Both the position numbers and the translations under genes were made by a program. A model generated the notes under the pieces. The model did not search any database, was not told where the DNA came from, and was given only the letters and a program-made list of their open reading frames with translations. Below are positions 10,408 through 18,835 of a stretch of DNA of 64,000 nucleotides, one piece after another (position 1 is the stretch's first letter; every line of letters begins with the position of its first letter). Source of the DNA: JAKAGZ01 sp963772675 (lineage in GTDB: Bacteria; Bacteroidota; Ignavibacteria; Ignavibacteriales; Ignavibacteriaceae); assembly GCA_963772675.1 (NCBI GenBank), contig CAVYYF010000011.1, positions 186,001-250,000 of the forward strand. The letters are read 5' to 3'.

Positions 10408-11007
10408 TTACATATTTAGTTTTTTAATTCCTTCCCTGCTATATCTTTTCATATAATATTTTTTCATTTTTTCGAAAGGGAATTTATCCCTGTAAAAAAA
10501 ACACTGCAAACCAAGTCCATCCAGTCCTGCAAAAAATAAACGAGCTTCCGACATTGGTTCTTTTATTCCGACTTCTTTAAAAAGTTTTTCAATTATTTTA
10601 AGATAAATCTGTGCAAATTTAATATTAACAGTTTGTGAAGTTTCAAATATTTCCGGTTGAAGTGACATCGCAAAATAAAGTCTCCAGAATTCCTCCTCGT
10701 TCTTCATATAATCAAACATTGCCTGAATTATAAAAGCAATTTTATCATATGGATCATCTATGTTATTTAGTTGATCCTGCAAAAAATTTCCTGAATTAAG
10801 CGCTTCTTCAAAAATGGCGTTTAATATTTTTTCTTTGCTCACGAAGTAGTTGTAGGCAAGGCCTTTCGATATTCCCGCTGCCTTCGCAATATCGCTTATT
10901 GAAGTTCCATGGAATCCTTTATTAGCAAATAATTTCAGCGAACTGTCCAGTATAAGTTGGCGGGTTTTATTTCTGATTTCTTTGTTCTGTTCTTTCGTTC
11001 GCGGCAT
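10408..11007 (-). CDS. TetR-family transcriptional repressor
   Basis: A 199-residue regulator with an N-terminal TetR helix-turn-helix (residues ~12-60; SLKLFANKGFHGTSISDIAK, AGISKGLAYNYFVSKEKIL) and an all-helical ligand domain. It is transcribed divergently from the envelope export operon starting at 11156. The 148-base intergenic region contains two copies of a TetR-style palindrome, one next to its own start and one at the operon promoter, so it very likely represses both itself and the exporter. The ligand is unknown; fatty-acyl or lipophilic compounds would be a reasonable guess given the LolA-like and beta-barrel partners. Confidence 0.9.
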   Translation of the reverse strand: MPRTKEQNKEIRNKTRQLILDSSLKLFANKGFHGTSISDIAKAAGISKGLAYNYFVSKEKILNAIFEEALNSGNFLQDQLNNIDDPYDKIAFIIQAMFDYMKNEEEFWRLYFAMSLQPEIFETSQTVNIKFAQIYLKIIEKLFKEVGIKEPMSEARLFFAGLDGLGLQCFFYRDKFPFEKMKKYYMKRYSREGIKKLNM

Positions 11008-11014
11008 GTTTTTA

Positions 11015-11034
11015 ACTGAATAAATGTTCAGTCA
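11015..11034. promoter_or_regulatory. Candidate TetR operator O1
   Basis: ACTGAATAAATGTTCAGTCA is a palindrome eight bases upstream of the tetR start codon. Read on the other strand it is TGACTGAACATTTATTCAGT, nearly identical to the second site at 11119. The position suits autorepression. Confidence 0.75.
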
Positions 11035-11089
11035 TAAACATATCTTTTATATTTGTCTTATTCAAGATGTTAATTTATTCAGAGGCTAC

Positions 11090-11118
11090 TTGACAAAGAA
11101 AACAAATTGTTTTATTTT
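11090..11118 (+). promoter_or_regulatory. Candidate sigma70-type promoter of the export operon
   Basis: TTGACA (11090-11095), a 17-base spacer and TATTTT (11113-11118), followed directly by the second TetR operator. Spacing is ideal; the -10 is a weak match. Confidence 0.55.
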
Positions 11119-11136
11119 TGACTGAACGTTTAGTCA
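11119..11136. promoter_or_regulatory. Candidate TetR operator O2
   Basis: TGACTGAACGTTTAGTCA, a near-perfect 18-bp palindrome centred on AACGTT. It begins right after the candidate -10 hexamer, where a bound repressor would block initiation. It matches site O1 at all but a few positions. Confidence 0.75.
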
Positions 11137-11155
11137 ATATATTAACGAAGGAAAT

Positions 11156-11903
11156 ATGAAAAAGTTGGTATTGCTAAGTATAGTCTTATTCACAGGGAAG
11201 TTGTTATTAGCACAAAGCGCTGAGGAGATAATAAAAAAAGCTGAAGACGCAGTTAAGGGAAAGACCTCGCATGCGGAAATTGAAATGATAATTAAAACTC
11301 CTGATTATACTCGTGATTTGAAAGATGAAAAGCTGGTGGATTGGGAATGAAAAAGCTTTGATAGTAACAGAAGCGCCTGATAAAAGAAAAGGGCAATAAA
11401 ACACTTAAAATCGGAAATGAAATGTGGGAGTATCTAAAGAATACTGAAACGACAATTAAAATCCCTCCCTCGATGATGTTGCAATCGTGGAACGGTTCCG
11501 ATTTCACAAATGATGATCTTCGTGAGAGAATCTAATTTAACAAAGGATTACAATCAAAAAATAATTGCTGAAGAAAATATAAGCGGACAGGATACCTGGA
11601 AAATTCAGTTAATTCCAAAACCGGATGCACCAGTTGTTTGGGGAAAGATTTATTACTGGGTAATCAAGAAAAATTATCTCCCTTCTGTGGTGCAGTATTT
11701 CGACGAAAAAGGAAATATGGTACGCTATCTTGTTTATTCTGATATAAAAAATTTTCATGAATAGAGTAATTCCTTCCAAATGGGTAATGCATAATAACAA
11801 AAAAGAAGGTCATTCAACCACTATAATAATAAATGATATAGAATACGATATAAATATTCCTGATAGAATTTTTTCTTTTCAGGAACTTGAGCGGGGAAAT
11901 TAA
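11156..11903 (+). CDS. LolA-like outer-membrane lipoprotein-sorting family protein (four +1 frameshifts)
   Basis: A periplasmic carrier-like protein of the COG2834 type, usually ~250 residues. A signal peptide (MKKLVLLSIVLFTGKLLLAQ) is followed by family hallmarks spread over three frames: LKMKSWWIGNEKALI, GNEMWEYL, IKIPPSMM, SWNGSDFTNDDL, DAPVVWGKIYYWV and finally IPSKWVMHN and FSFQELERGN. Removing one base each at 11324 (G), 11394 (C), 11521 (C) and near 11761 gives one continuous protein ending two bases before the first permease. Four insertions of the same sign in 440 bases is odd; they may be sequencing errors, but true decay cannot be excluded. The family binds lipid or lipoprotein and here probably works with the two permeases. 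Confidence 0.78.
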
Positions 11904-11905
11904 AA

Positions 11906-13135
11906 GTGAAGCTTCTGATAAAACTTGCCTGGAGAAATATCTGGCGAAATAAAAGAAGATCGATTCTGACACTTGCTGCTGTTATCTTTGCTGTGTTTAT
12001 GGCTATTGGAATGAGAGGAATCCAACTGGGGACTTATGCCCTTAATATTAAAACAGCGGTTGAACTTTTTTCAGGTTACCTGCAAGTACAGGCAAAAGGG
12101 TACAATGATACTCCAAAACTATCATTGTGTTTTGCAGAAGATAAAAACCTTATCTCGGCACTCAAAAATACAGAGGGTATTCAAAGTTATTCATCACGAA
12201 TATATGCGGACGGTTTGATCAGCTTTAAAGACAATTCCCGCGGTGTATCAATTTTTGGAATAGAGCCAGAGCAAGAAAAGAAAGTAACAACTTTTGTGGA
12301 GAATATTGATAAAGGTAAATTCTTTGATTCAGATTCTTCAAATGAAATTGTAGTTGGTACGCAATTATTGGAAAACCTGAACGCAAAAATTGGTGACGAG
12401 ATTGTGTTGCTTGCGCAGGGTTATGATGGTTCCCTAGGGAATCAAAAGTATAAAATTGTAGGTACGGTAAGACTTGGTGTAAAGGAGCTGGAATCCACTG
12501 TTGTTTTTATGGGATTGAAAACCGCACAATCACTGCTGGCGATGGGAAACAAAGTTAATGTAATTGCTATTAAGGCAAGTGATTTAAATAGCTTAAACGA
12601 AATAGAAAGTAACTTAGCATCTAAAATTAAAAATAGGGAATTGACTGTACTTCCCTGGAATAAAGTAAACCCGGAACTTCAGCAAGCTATTCAATTAGAT
12701 AATGTGAGTGGAATTCTTTTTCTTGGGATATTAATAGTGATAGTAGCTTTTGGAATTTTGAATACGGTTCTGATGTCTGTTACGGAAAGGTTCAGAGAGT
12801 TCGGTGTTGTTTTATCTATTGGAATGCCGCAGAAGAAACTAACATATCTGGTCTATATTGAAACATTGTTCATTGCGGTTATCGGTTTAATATTCGGAAA
12901 TCTACTTGGATATATAGTAAATTATTATCTTATTCTTCATCCTATTGTTTTTGGTGGTGAATTAAAAAATCTTTATGAACTTTATCATTTTTTACCGGAA
13001 CTAAGATCATCGCTGCAGGTTTCGATTTTTGTTTATGTGTCGCTTTCAATAATAGGTATTTCTCTTCTTTCCTGCTTGTACCCTGCTTATAAAGTTTACA
13101 AGCTTGAACCTTTAAAAGGAATAAGGCAGACTTAA
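11906..13135 (+). CDS. FtsX/LolE-type ABC transporter permease, first copy
   Basis: A 409-residue inner-membrane permease with one N-terminal transmembrane helix (~residues 20-42), a large periplasmic MacB-PCD-like domain (~43-265) and three C-terminal helices. It contains the family phrase MSVTERFREFGVVLSIGMP just after TM2. The start is GTG, two bases after the LolA-like gene, so the operon is tightly packed. LolC/E and MacB relatives use ATP hydrolysis to drive extraction of lipoproteins or lipids from the membrane rather than transmembrane pumping. With a LolA-like carrier and a beta-barrel, a Lol- or lipid-export role is favoured over macrolide export (inference). Confidence 0.88.
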   Translation: MKLLIKLAWRNIWRNKRRSILTLAAVIFAVFMAIGMRGIQLGTYALNIKTAVELFSGYLQVQAKGYNDTPKLSLCFAEDKNLISALKNTEGIQSYSSRIYADGLISFKDNSRGVSIFGIEPEQEKKVTTFVENIDKGKFFDSDSSNEIVVGTQLLENLNAKIGDEIVLLAQGYDGSLGNQKYKIVGTVRLGVKELESTVVFMGLKTAQSLLAMGNKVNVIAIKASDLNSLNEIESNLASKIKNRELTVLPWNKVNPELQQAIQLDNVSGILFLGILIVIVAFGILNTVLMSVTERFREFGVVLSIGMPQKKLTYLVYIETLFIAVIGLIFGNLLGYIVNYYLILHPIVFGGELKNLYELYHFLPELRSSLQVSIFVYVSLSIIGISLLSCLYPAYKVYKLEPLKGIRQT

Positions 13136-13162
13136 TATGAGTTATAAAACAAGGGAAAGATA

Positions 13163-14377
13163 ATGCTGTTAAAATTAGCATGGAGAAATATTTGGAGAAA
13201 CAGAAGAAGATCCTTGATAGTTCTCACTTCGGTTATGGTTGGACTTGTTGCAATTATAATTAGTGATGGTTTATCAAACGGCATGATTGGACAGATGCTT
13301 TTTAATCAAATCAATTTAAACATTTCCCACATTCAGATTCACAAAAAAGGTTTTAATAATAATAAAGTTGTAAAGAATTATATTCCCGATTATAAAAAGG
13401 TAGAACAAATTCTAAAAAATGATAAATATATAAAGGCGTACAGTAAAAGAGAATTTGTAACCGGAATATTAAGTAGTGCAAACAACTCATCGGGTGTTAT
13501 GATTTATGGAATTAATCCGGCTGAGGAGGCTAATGTTTCAATTATTAAAAATTCCATAATTGAAGGAAGCTATTTAACAAATAACAAGCGCGATATTATT
13601 ATTGGTAAAAAGCTTGCTGAAAAACTCGAAGTAGAGGTTGGAGATAAAGTTGTTGCAATGGCAAATACCCTTAAAGGGAGCATCGGATCGGAAGTTTTCA
13701 GAATTGTTGGAATATTCAGAACGGCAAGTTCTGAATTCGATAAAATGGCAATTTATATTCATGCTGCGACTGAACAAAACATGCTTAACATTGGTGATAA
13801 ATATTATGAATACGCAGTAATCACAAAAGATTATGGCAATGTTGACCAGGTACAAAAAAATCTTGAAGCTAAACTCGGCAGTAGTTACGAGGTATTAAGC
13901 TACAAAGACCTATTACCAATGTTGATCTACCAGATAGAGCTTTATAAAGAAACAATGTGGATACTGAATGTAATAATCGGTCTCGCATTAATTTTTGGAA
14001 TAGTCAATTCTATGCTTATGTCTGTCTTTGAACGAATCAGGGAATTTGGTGTGTTGATGTCGATAGGGATGAAGAATTCCAGAATTTATTCAATGATAGT
14101 AACCGAAGCATTTATAATCGGAATTGTCGGGACGGTGACCGGACTAATAATCGGGCTGCTACTTGAAATTCCTCTAGCCCACACCGGGATTGATCTGAGT
14201 TTTTTCTCAACCGGCTTGGAAGCATTCGGTATTGGTACAGTGATTTACCCTGTCCTTTCGGTCGGTAATATAATTATGTCATCATTGTTTATGCCTTTTG
14301 TTGCAGTTCTTGGAGCTCTTTACCCTGCGTATAAAGCTATAAAGCTGGAACCGATTTATGCAATCTATTATGTGTAA
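13163..14377 (+). CDS. FtsX/LolE-type ABC transporter permease, second copy
   Basis: A 404-residue paralogue of the preceding permease with the same layout: N-terminal helix after LAWRNIWRNRRRS, a periplasmic domain, then three helices around MSVFERIREFGVLMSIGM. Both begin with the nearly identical LAWRNIWRNKRR / LAWRNIWRNRRR, so the pair arose by duplication and probably forms a LolCE-style heterodimer. It starts 27 bases after the first permease and ends eight bases before the ATPase gene. The final residues ALYPAYKAIKLEPIYAIYYV are typical of FtsX-family ends. Confidence 0.88.
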   Translation: MLLKLAWRNIWRNRRRSLIVLTSVMVGLVAIIISDGLSNGMIGQMLFNQINLNISHIQIHKKGFNNNKVVKNYIPDYKKVEQILKNDKYIKAYSKREFVTGILSSANNSSGVMIYGINPAEEANVSIIKNSIIEGSYLTNNKRDIIIGKKLAEKLEVEVGDKVVAMANTLKGSIGSEVFRIVGIFRTASSEFDKMAIYIHAATEQNMLNIGDKYYEYAVITKDYGNVDQVQKNLEAKLGSSYEVLSYKDLLPMLIYQIELYKETMWILNVIIGLALIFGIVNSMLMSVFERIREFGVLMSIGMKNSRIYSMIVTEAFIIGIVGTVTGLIIGLLLEIPLAHTGIDLSFFSTGLEAFGIGTVIYPVLSVGNIIMSSLFMPFVAVLGALYPAYKAIKLEPIYAIYYV

Positions 14378-14385
14378 ATATTTAA

Positions 14386-15072
14386 ATGGAATTTAAGATG
14401 GAAATTTTAAGAACTGAAAAATTGGAAAAAACTTACCAGGATAACGGCGTACCAGTTAATGCGATAAAAGGAATTGACCTGAAAATTGAAAAGGGTGAAT
14501 TCCTTGTAATTGCCGGACCATCAGGTTCCGGAAAGACAACTCTTCTAAATTTGCTGGGCGCATTGGATAAACCAACAAACGGAAAAGTGTTTTTCGAAAA
14601 TGAAGATCTGACACAGAAGGATAAAAACCAGCTTTCCTCCTTAAGGCTACACAAACTTGGATTTATATTTCAGGCTTATAATTTAATCCCCGTTTTATCA
14701 GCACTTGAAAATATTGAATTCAGCATGATGCTGCTGGGAATCCGTGAAAAGGAAAGAGAAAGCAAAGCACTATCACTGATGGATGAGCTCGGCATTAAAG
14801 CTCTTGCTCACAAAAGACCGAACGAAATGAGTGGTGGCCAGCAACAGAGGGTTGCAGTTGCGAGAGCTATTGTTAATAATCCAACAGTAGTTCTTGCTGA
14901 TGAGCCAACCGCAAATCTTGATTCAGTTACTGCAGGACACCTTTTAGACTTAATGGAACAGATGAACAAAGACAAAAACATAACATTTATTTTTTCATCT
15001 CACGATAAACAAGTTATGGATAGAGCGAAAAGATTGCTCATTCTTAAAGACGGTAGAATAGAAAAATCCTGA
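14386..15072 (+). CDS. LolD/MacB-type ABC transporter ATP-binding protein
   Basis: A 228-residue cytoplasmic ATPase powering the two FtsX-type permeases. Walker A GPSGSGKTTL (~residues 45-54), Q-loop FIFQAYNL, signature MSGGQQQR, Walker B VVLADEPT and the H-loop histidine in FSSHD are all intact. Length and motif order match LolD. An in-frame ATG at 14398 (MEILRTEKLEKTY) is an alternative start. It is part of the same strand-uniform operon as the LolA-like protein and the downstream beta-barrel. Confidence 0.92.
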   Translation: MEFKMEILRTEKLEKTYQDNGVPVNAIKGIDLKIEKGEFLVIAGPSGSGKTTLLNLLGALDKPTNGKVFFENEDLTQKDKNQLSSLRLHKLGFIFQAYNLIPVLSALENIEFSMMLLGIREKERESKALSLMDELGIKALAHKRPNEMSGGQQQRVAVARAIVNNPTVVLADEPTANLDSVTAGHLLDLMEQMNKDKNITFIFSSHDKQVMDRAKRLLILKDGRIEKS

Positions 15073-15082
15073 TACAGTTGTT

Positions 15083-16237
15083 ATGAAATTATATCATAAG
15101 ATTTTGTTATTCGTAGTTTTTGCAACCTTATGTTCAAAGGTTTATGCTCAATATGACATCACTTTTACCGGTTATGCAGTTGACATGCCGGTGTATACTT
15201 TTAGCTCAGACAAAACACCTTCATTTTTCCCAAGTGAGAGTCAATTATTAAATCTTACAAGACTAAGACTCAAACCTCAGATTTTTTTATGGTCCGGTGC
15301 AAGAATTAATATTGAATATGAAATGGATGCATTGCTGGCAAAAGATATAAATAATAGCGAGATAAATCAGGTTACAGTAAACCGGCAGTTAATAAATATG
15401 AAGTGGAATATTGCATCCGGCAATAAATACCAGTTAAGCCATTATATTGACAGACTTTATTTCCGACAGGGATTCGATTGGGGAAATATTATTGCTGGAA
15501 GGCAGCGCATTAGCTGGGGAACCGGCAGAATCTGGAATCCCACTGATCTTTTCAATCCTATAAATCCTGCAGATTTTAGTAAAATAGAAAAAGATGGCGC
15601 AGACGCTTTATCTATGACATATTATCTCGGCAATTTTACAGATCTTAATATAGTTTATAACCCCCAGGATAAATTCAAAAAGAATAATGCGGCTTTCAGA
15701 TTCAGAACAAATTACGAAACATATGACCTTGCAGTGATCGGCGGTTATTTTGACAGGCGATATGTAGCCGGATTTGATTTTGCCGGAAACTTATTTGTTG
15801 CCGGAATCCGAGGCGAGGGGATTATCTCTATGGATAAAAATGACTTAAGTAAGAATTATACGAAACTCGTATTCGGAATTGATAATCAGTTCACCCCAAA
15901 GTTGTATGCTTTAATAGAATACCAATACAATGGTGAAGGCCGAACGAACAAGTTTTCATACGATTTTAACAGGTTGGCCAGGGGTGAGATAATAAATCTT
16001 AACAGGAATTATTTGTTTATAAGCAGCAACTATCTTTTTACCCCCCTTATTACAGGAACATTTTCTAACAATACCGATATAAATGACGGAAGCGGATTTG
16101 TAAATGTTTCCTGTTCCTGGTCATTAACAGAAAACTCAAACCTAATATTTGGTGGTCTAATTACTTATGGTAAAGAATTCACAGAATATTGGTATTATCA
16201 AAATTCGCTTTATATACAATCAGAATTGTTTTTTTGA
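15083..16237 (+). CDS. Outer-membrane beta-barrel protein of the export operon
   Basis: A 384-residue protein with a signal peptide (ILLFVVFATLCSKVYAQ) and alternating hydrophobic strands ending in an aromatic residue (QNSLYIQSELFF), as expected of an outer-membrane barrel. The phrase QRISWGTGRIWNPTDLFNP recalls DUF1302/alginate-export-type porins, often found beside lipid or RND exporters and LolA-like proteins. I cannot assign a substrate. It begins ten bases after the ATPase gene and closes the TetR-controlled operon, so it could provide the outer-membrane step. Confidence 0.8.
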   Translation: MKLYHKILLFVVFATLCSKVYAQYDITFTGYAVDMPVYTFSSDKTPSFFPSESQLLNLTRLRLKPQIFLWSGARINIEYEMDALLAKDINNSEINQVTVNRQLINMKWNIASGNKYQLSHYIDRLYFRQGFDWGNIIAGRQRISWGTGRIWNPTDLFNPINPADFSKIEKDGADALSMTYYLGNFTDLNIVYNPQDKFKKNNAAFRFRTNYETYDLAVIGGYFDRRYVAGFDFAGNLFVAGIRGEGIISMDKNDLSKNYTKLVFGIDNQFTPKLYALIEYQYNGEGRTNKFSYDFNRLARGEIINLNRNYLFISSNYLFTPLITGTFSNNTDINDGSGFVNVSCSWSLTENSNLIFGGLITYGKEFTEYWYYQNSLYIQSELFF

Positions 16238-16386
16238 AATTAAATGTGTATATAAATTATAGTATTGCGTCTTTATCACTAATTTATATTATTATGAGTG
16301 GGATTTAATATGTTTAGTATAATTTCCCGCTGTGTGAGTTATGTTTATGCATTAGATACGATGAATCCCTCAAAAAGGAGGAAAGG

Positions 16387-16623
16387 ATGAAGCAGAAAAA
16401 AATAAATATTTCTGATCTGCAGGACGACTGGTCCCATTTTATCAACCAAATAATGCAGGGTGATGAGGTTATACTTACAAAAGTTGATAAACCTATTGCT
16501 ATTATCTCCCCTGTCAAAAACGCTTCGTCTTCCAAAAGCTCATCTGTAAAAAAATCAGATAGTACTTATCGGGAAGAAATAGTTGAACAAAGTTCCACAA
16601 ATAGTGAATGGTGGCTTGGTTGA
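16387..16623 (+). CDS. Phd/YefM-like antitoxin, apparently without a toxin partner
   Basis: A 78-residue protein whose first ~45 residues fit the Phd/YefM fold: INISDLQDDWSHFINQIMQGD, then EVILTKVDKPIAIISPV. The C-terminal tail is serine and lysine rich and disordered, as in antitoxins. The Shine-Dalgarno is very strong (AGGAGGAAAGG just before the ATG). No toxin gene lies on either side: the beta-barrel gene ends ~150 bases upstream, and a DMT transporter starts on the other strand 69 bases downstream. It may be an orphan antitoxin or a repressor acting elsewhere. Confidence 0.7.
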   Translation: MKQKKINISDLQDDWSHFINQIMQGDEVILTKVDKPIAIISPVKNASSSKSSSVKKSDSTYREEIVEQSSTNSEWWLG

Positions 16624-16691
16624 TAATAATTATATGGGGAAAGTGTAGTAAAATAATTTCTTTAATTTAAGCGAAAAGCTACGTTTAAGAA

Positions 16692-17597
16692 TTACACTCC
16701 GCGAATTTTAATCTGTTTGTTACTACCCTTCTTTACAATATAAACCGCTAGTAAGATTATTAGAGCTCCAACAATTATTGCACTGTTAAGCTTTTCATCA
16801 AGTATAAGCCAGCCTAAAAATAATGCTATTACAGGATTTATATATGCATACGTTGAGATAAATGATATCGGCAGGTGGCTGATTGCATAAATATAGGCTC
16901 CATAGGCAATGAATGCGCCGAATACCAGAAGATATAAGAAGGCTAAGAGTGAGTTCTGTGTAAAATGAAATTTAGGATATTCTCCAATCAATCCTGATAC
17001 AATGGTTAGAGAAAGCCCGGCGATGCACATCTGAATTGCTGCGTTCATTAAGGGATGAACAGATACTTTAACATATTTTGAATAAACTGTTCCGGAACTC
17101 CATCCTAATTCGCCTATAGTTAAACCAATTATCCCTAGAATGTATGAAGAATCTAGAAGTGTTTGGAAATCGACACCCAGAATAAAACATACTCCCAAGA
17201 TTCCCAGAATCAAACCTGAAACAATCATAAGATTTAATTTTGGTCCGGTTGGCAAAGCTGATTCAATCCCTACTACCCAAAAGGGCGTGGTTGTAAGTAA
17301 TAAAGCTGTTAGTCCGCTAGGCAACCACTGTTCTGCAAACGCTACAAGGCCGTTACCGAGGCCAAGTAATAACAGACCGACAACCGCAATATGTTTCAAA
17401 TCTTTTTTCTCCGGAAGTTTATAACCCCGAAGTTTTAGAAATAAAAGAATAATAGGCCCTGCCAACAACCATCTTAATCCCGCAAATAACAAAGGGGGCA
17501 TATCTTTAACACCAACCCTGATTGCAAGATAAGTCGTTCCCCAAATTATACAGATGGATACCCAGGCTAAATATGCTTTAAAGTTATCTTTATTCAT
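16692..17597 (-). CDS. EamA/DMT-family transporter
   Basis: A 301-residue integral membrane protein of ten predicted helices made of two EamA repeats. It starts with WVSICIIWGTTYLAIRVGV and has the second-repeat signature ISFISTYAYINPVIALFLGWLILDE. The family exports amino acids, nucleobases or other small metabolites; the substrate cannot be told from sequence. It ends with a basic cytoplasmic tail (VKKGSNKQIKIRG). It is divergent from the Nudix gene, with a 146-base AT-rich gap, and not in an evident operon. Confidence 0.88.
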   Translation of the reverse strand: MNKDNFKAYLAWVSICIIWGTTYLAIRVGVKDMPPLLFAGLRWLLAGPIILLFLKLRGYKLPEKKDLKHIAVVGLLLLGLGNGLVAFAEQWLPSGLTALLLTTTPFWVVGIESALPTGPKLNLMIVSGLILGILGVCFILGVDFQTLLDSSYILGIIGLTIGELGWSSGTVYSKYVKVSVHPLMNAAIQMCIAGLSLTIVSGLIGEYPKFHFTQNSLLAFLYLLVFGAFIAYGAYIYAISHLPISFISTYAYINPVIALFLGWLILDEKLNSAIIVGALIILLAVYIVKKGSNKQIKIRGV

Positions 17598-17743
17598 GTT
17601 TGCTAAATCAAGTTGCTAAGATAGTAAAAATATTTTTTACTTCTTGCTTTTATTTTGCATATAATTTTTAAATTGCAGCTTAATTAAACTAATAAAAAAT
17701 TTGTCATATATCATTTTCAGAAATTATTTAGTTAACTTTTTTT

Positions 17744-18412
17744 ATGAAAAAAATAGATTTTGAAAAACTGGTCTCCGTCCTTCCGAAACATCCCGGTATA
17801 TTAAGTAAGGATGAATATTTTAATTCAGCGGTGTTAATTCCGCTGGTTGAATTAAATGGTGAATATTCTTTTTTGTTTGAGAAACGTTCAGCAAAGATTA
17901 GACAGGGTGGAGAGATTTGTTTTCCGGGTGGTGAATTTGATTCAGACAATGACAAAACTATGGAAGACACCGCAATACGTGAAACCATTGAAGAATTGGG
18001 TATTCTCGAAAATAAAATAAAAAAGATTGGCTACTTAGATACATTTGTCGGGCCAATGGGAGTTACCGTTGATTCAGTAATTGCCAAACTTGAGTTATCA
18101 GATTTAAGCCAAGTTAAGTATGATGAAAATGAGGTTGAAAAAATTTTTACAGTGCCGGTTTCCTTTTTTAGTGAAAACCCGCCTGAAGTTTATGGCATGC
18201 GTCTTGAATTGCATACTTATTATCTGAACGATAAGGGGGAGAAAGTAGATTTGTTACCGGTAGAGCAGTTAGGATTGCCTCAAAAATATTTAGAACCGCG
18301 ACAGGGGAAAAAGCACAATGTATACGTCTATAAACATAATAATGAAATCATTTGGGGAATAACAGCAGCTTTAATTTTTGAATTCGTTAAAATTGTGGAA
18401 AAGATTTCATAA
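17744..18412 (+). CDS. Nudix hydrolase, CoA pyrophosphatase-like
   Basis: A 222-residue cytoplasmic hydrolase. The Nudix box lies at residues ~65-90 (FPGGEFDSDNDKT, then TAIRETIEELGI with the metal-binding glutamates). Just before it, FEKRSAKIRQGGEICFPGG resembles the CoA-pyrophosphatase signature (LxxRSxxxxxHxGQxxFPGG) with glycine at the usual His-x-Gly place. The likely reaction is cleavage of CoA or acyl-CoA to phosphopantetheine and 3',5'-ADP, though other nucleotide diphosphates are possible. It ends six bases inside the convergent DUF493 gene. Confidence 0.82.
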   Translation: MKKIDFEKLVSVLPKHPGILSKDEYFNSAVLIPLVELNGEYSFLFEKRSAKIRQGGEICFPGGEFDSDNDKTMEDTAIRETIEELGILENKIKKIGYLDTFVGPMGVTVDSVIAKLELSDLSQVKYDENEVEKIFTVPVSFFSENPPEVYGMRLELHTYYLNDKGEKVDLLPVEQLGLPQKYLEPRQGKKHNVYVYKHNNEIIWGITAALIFEFVKIVEKIS

Positions 18413-18673
18413 TACCATAATTATATCAGAATGATCTTTTAATTTCTGATAAATCAGATCTCTTGCTACTTCTGAAGGAACTGTAACTTTAAAGTTCAGA
18501 CTAAAGTAATTTTCATTTTTACTCACATTTGAAGGGGTCACTTCATAAGCAAGATCAAGCGAGGAAGTTTCTATTGCGGCTATAAGTTTATTTACATCCT
18601 TACCAATAACTTTATAAGTCCACTCACAAGGATATTGAAGCTCGGGTCTCTCGCTGTTATTGTCCAGAATCAT
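18407..18673 (-). CDS. DUF493 (YbeD-like) protein
   Basis: An 88-residue protein matching the DUF493 family, small ACT-like ferredoxin folds such as E. coli YbeD. The recognisable parts are PCEWTYKVIGKDVNKLIAAI near the start and YFSLNFKVTVPSEVARDLIYQ in the middle. The function of the family is unsettled; an allosteric regulator is suspected from its structural likeness to ACT domains. It is convergent with the Nudix gene (6-base overlap) and divergent from enolase. Confidence 0.85.
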   Translation of the reverse strand: MILDNNSERPELQYPCEWTYKVIGKDVNKLIAAIETSSLDLAYEVTPSNVSKNENYFSLNFKVTVPSEVARDLIYQKLKDHSDIIMVL

Positions 18674-18835
18674 TTTTAACTCTATTGTATATATATATTT
18701 TTAATTATAGCCAGAAAAGTAAGGCTAAGTTCGTATATTTAAAGTGTTGATTTTTAATTATACTACAGGGGAAAAGTTACAAATATTTTTAATAAAAATA
18801 TTATCATTAAAATAAGATAAGAAAGGGAGTTAAAA

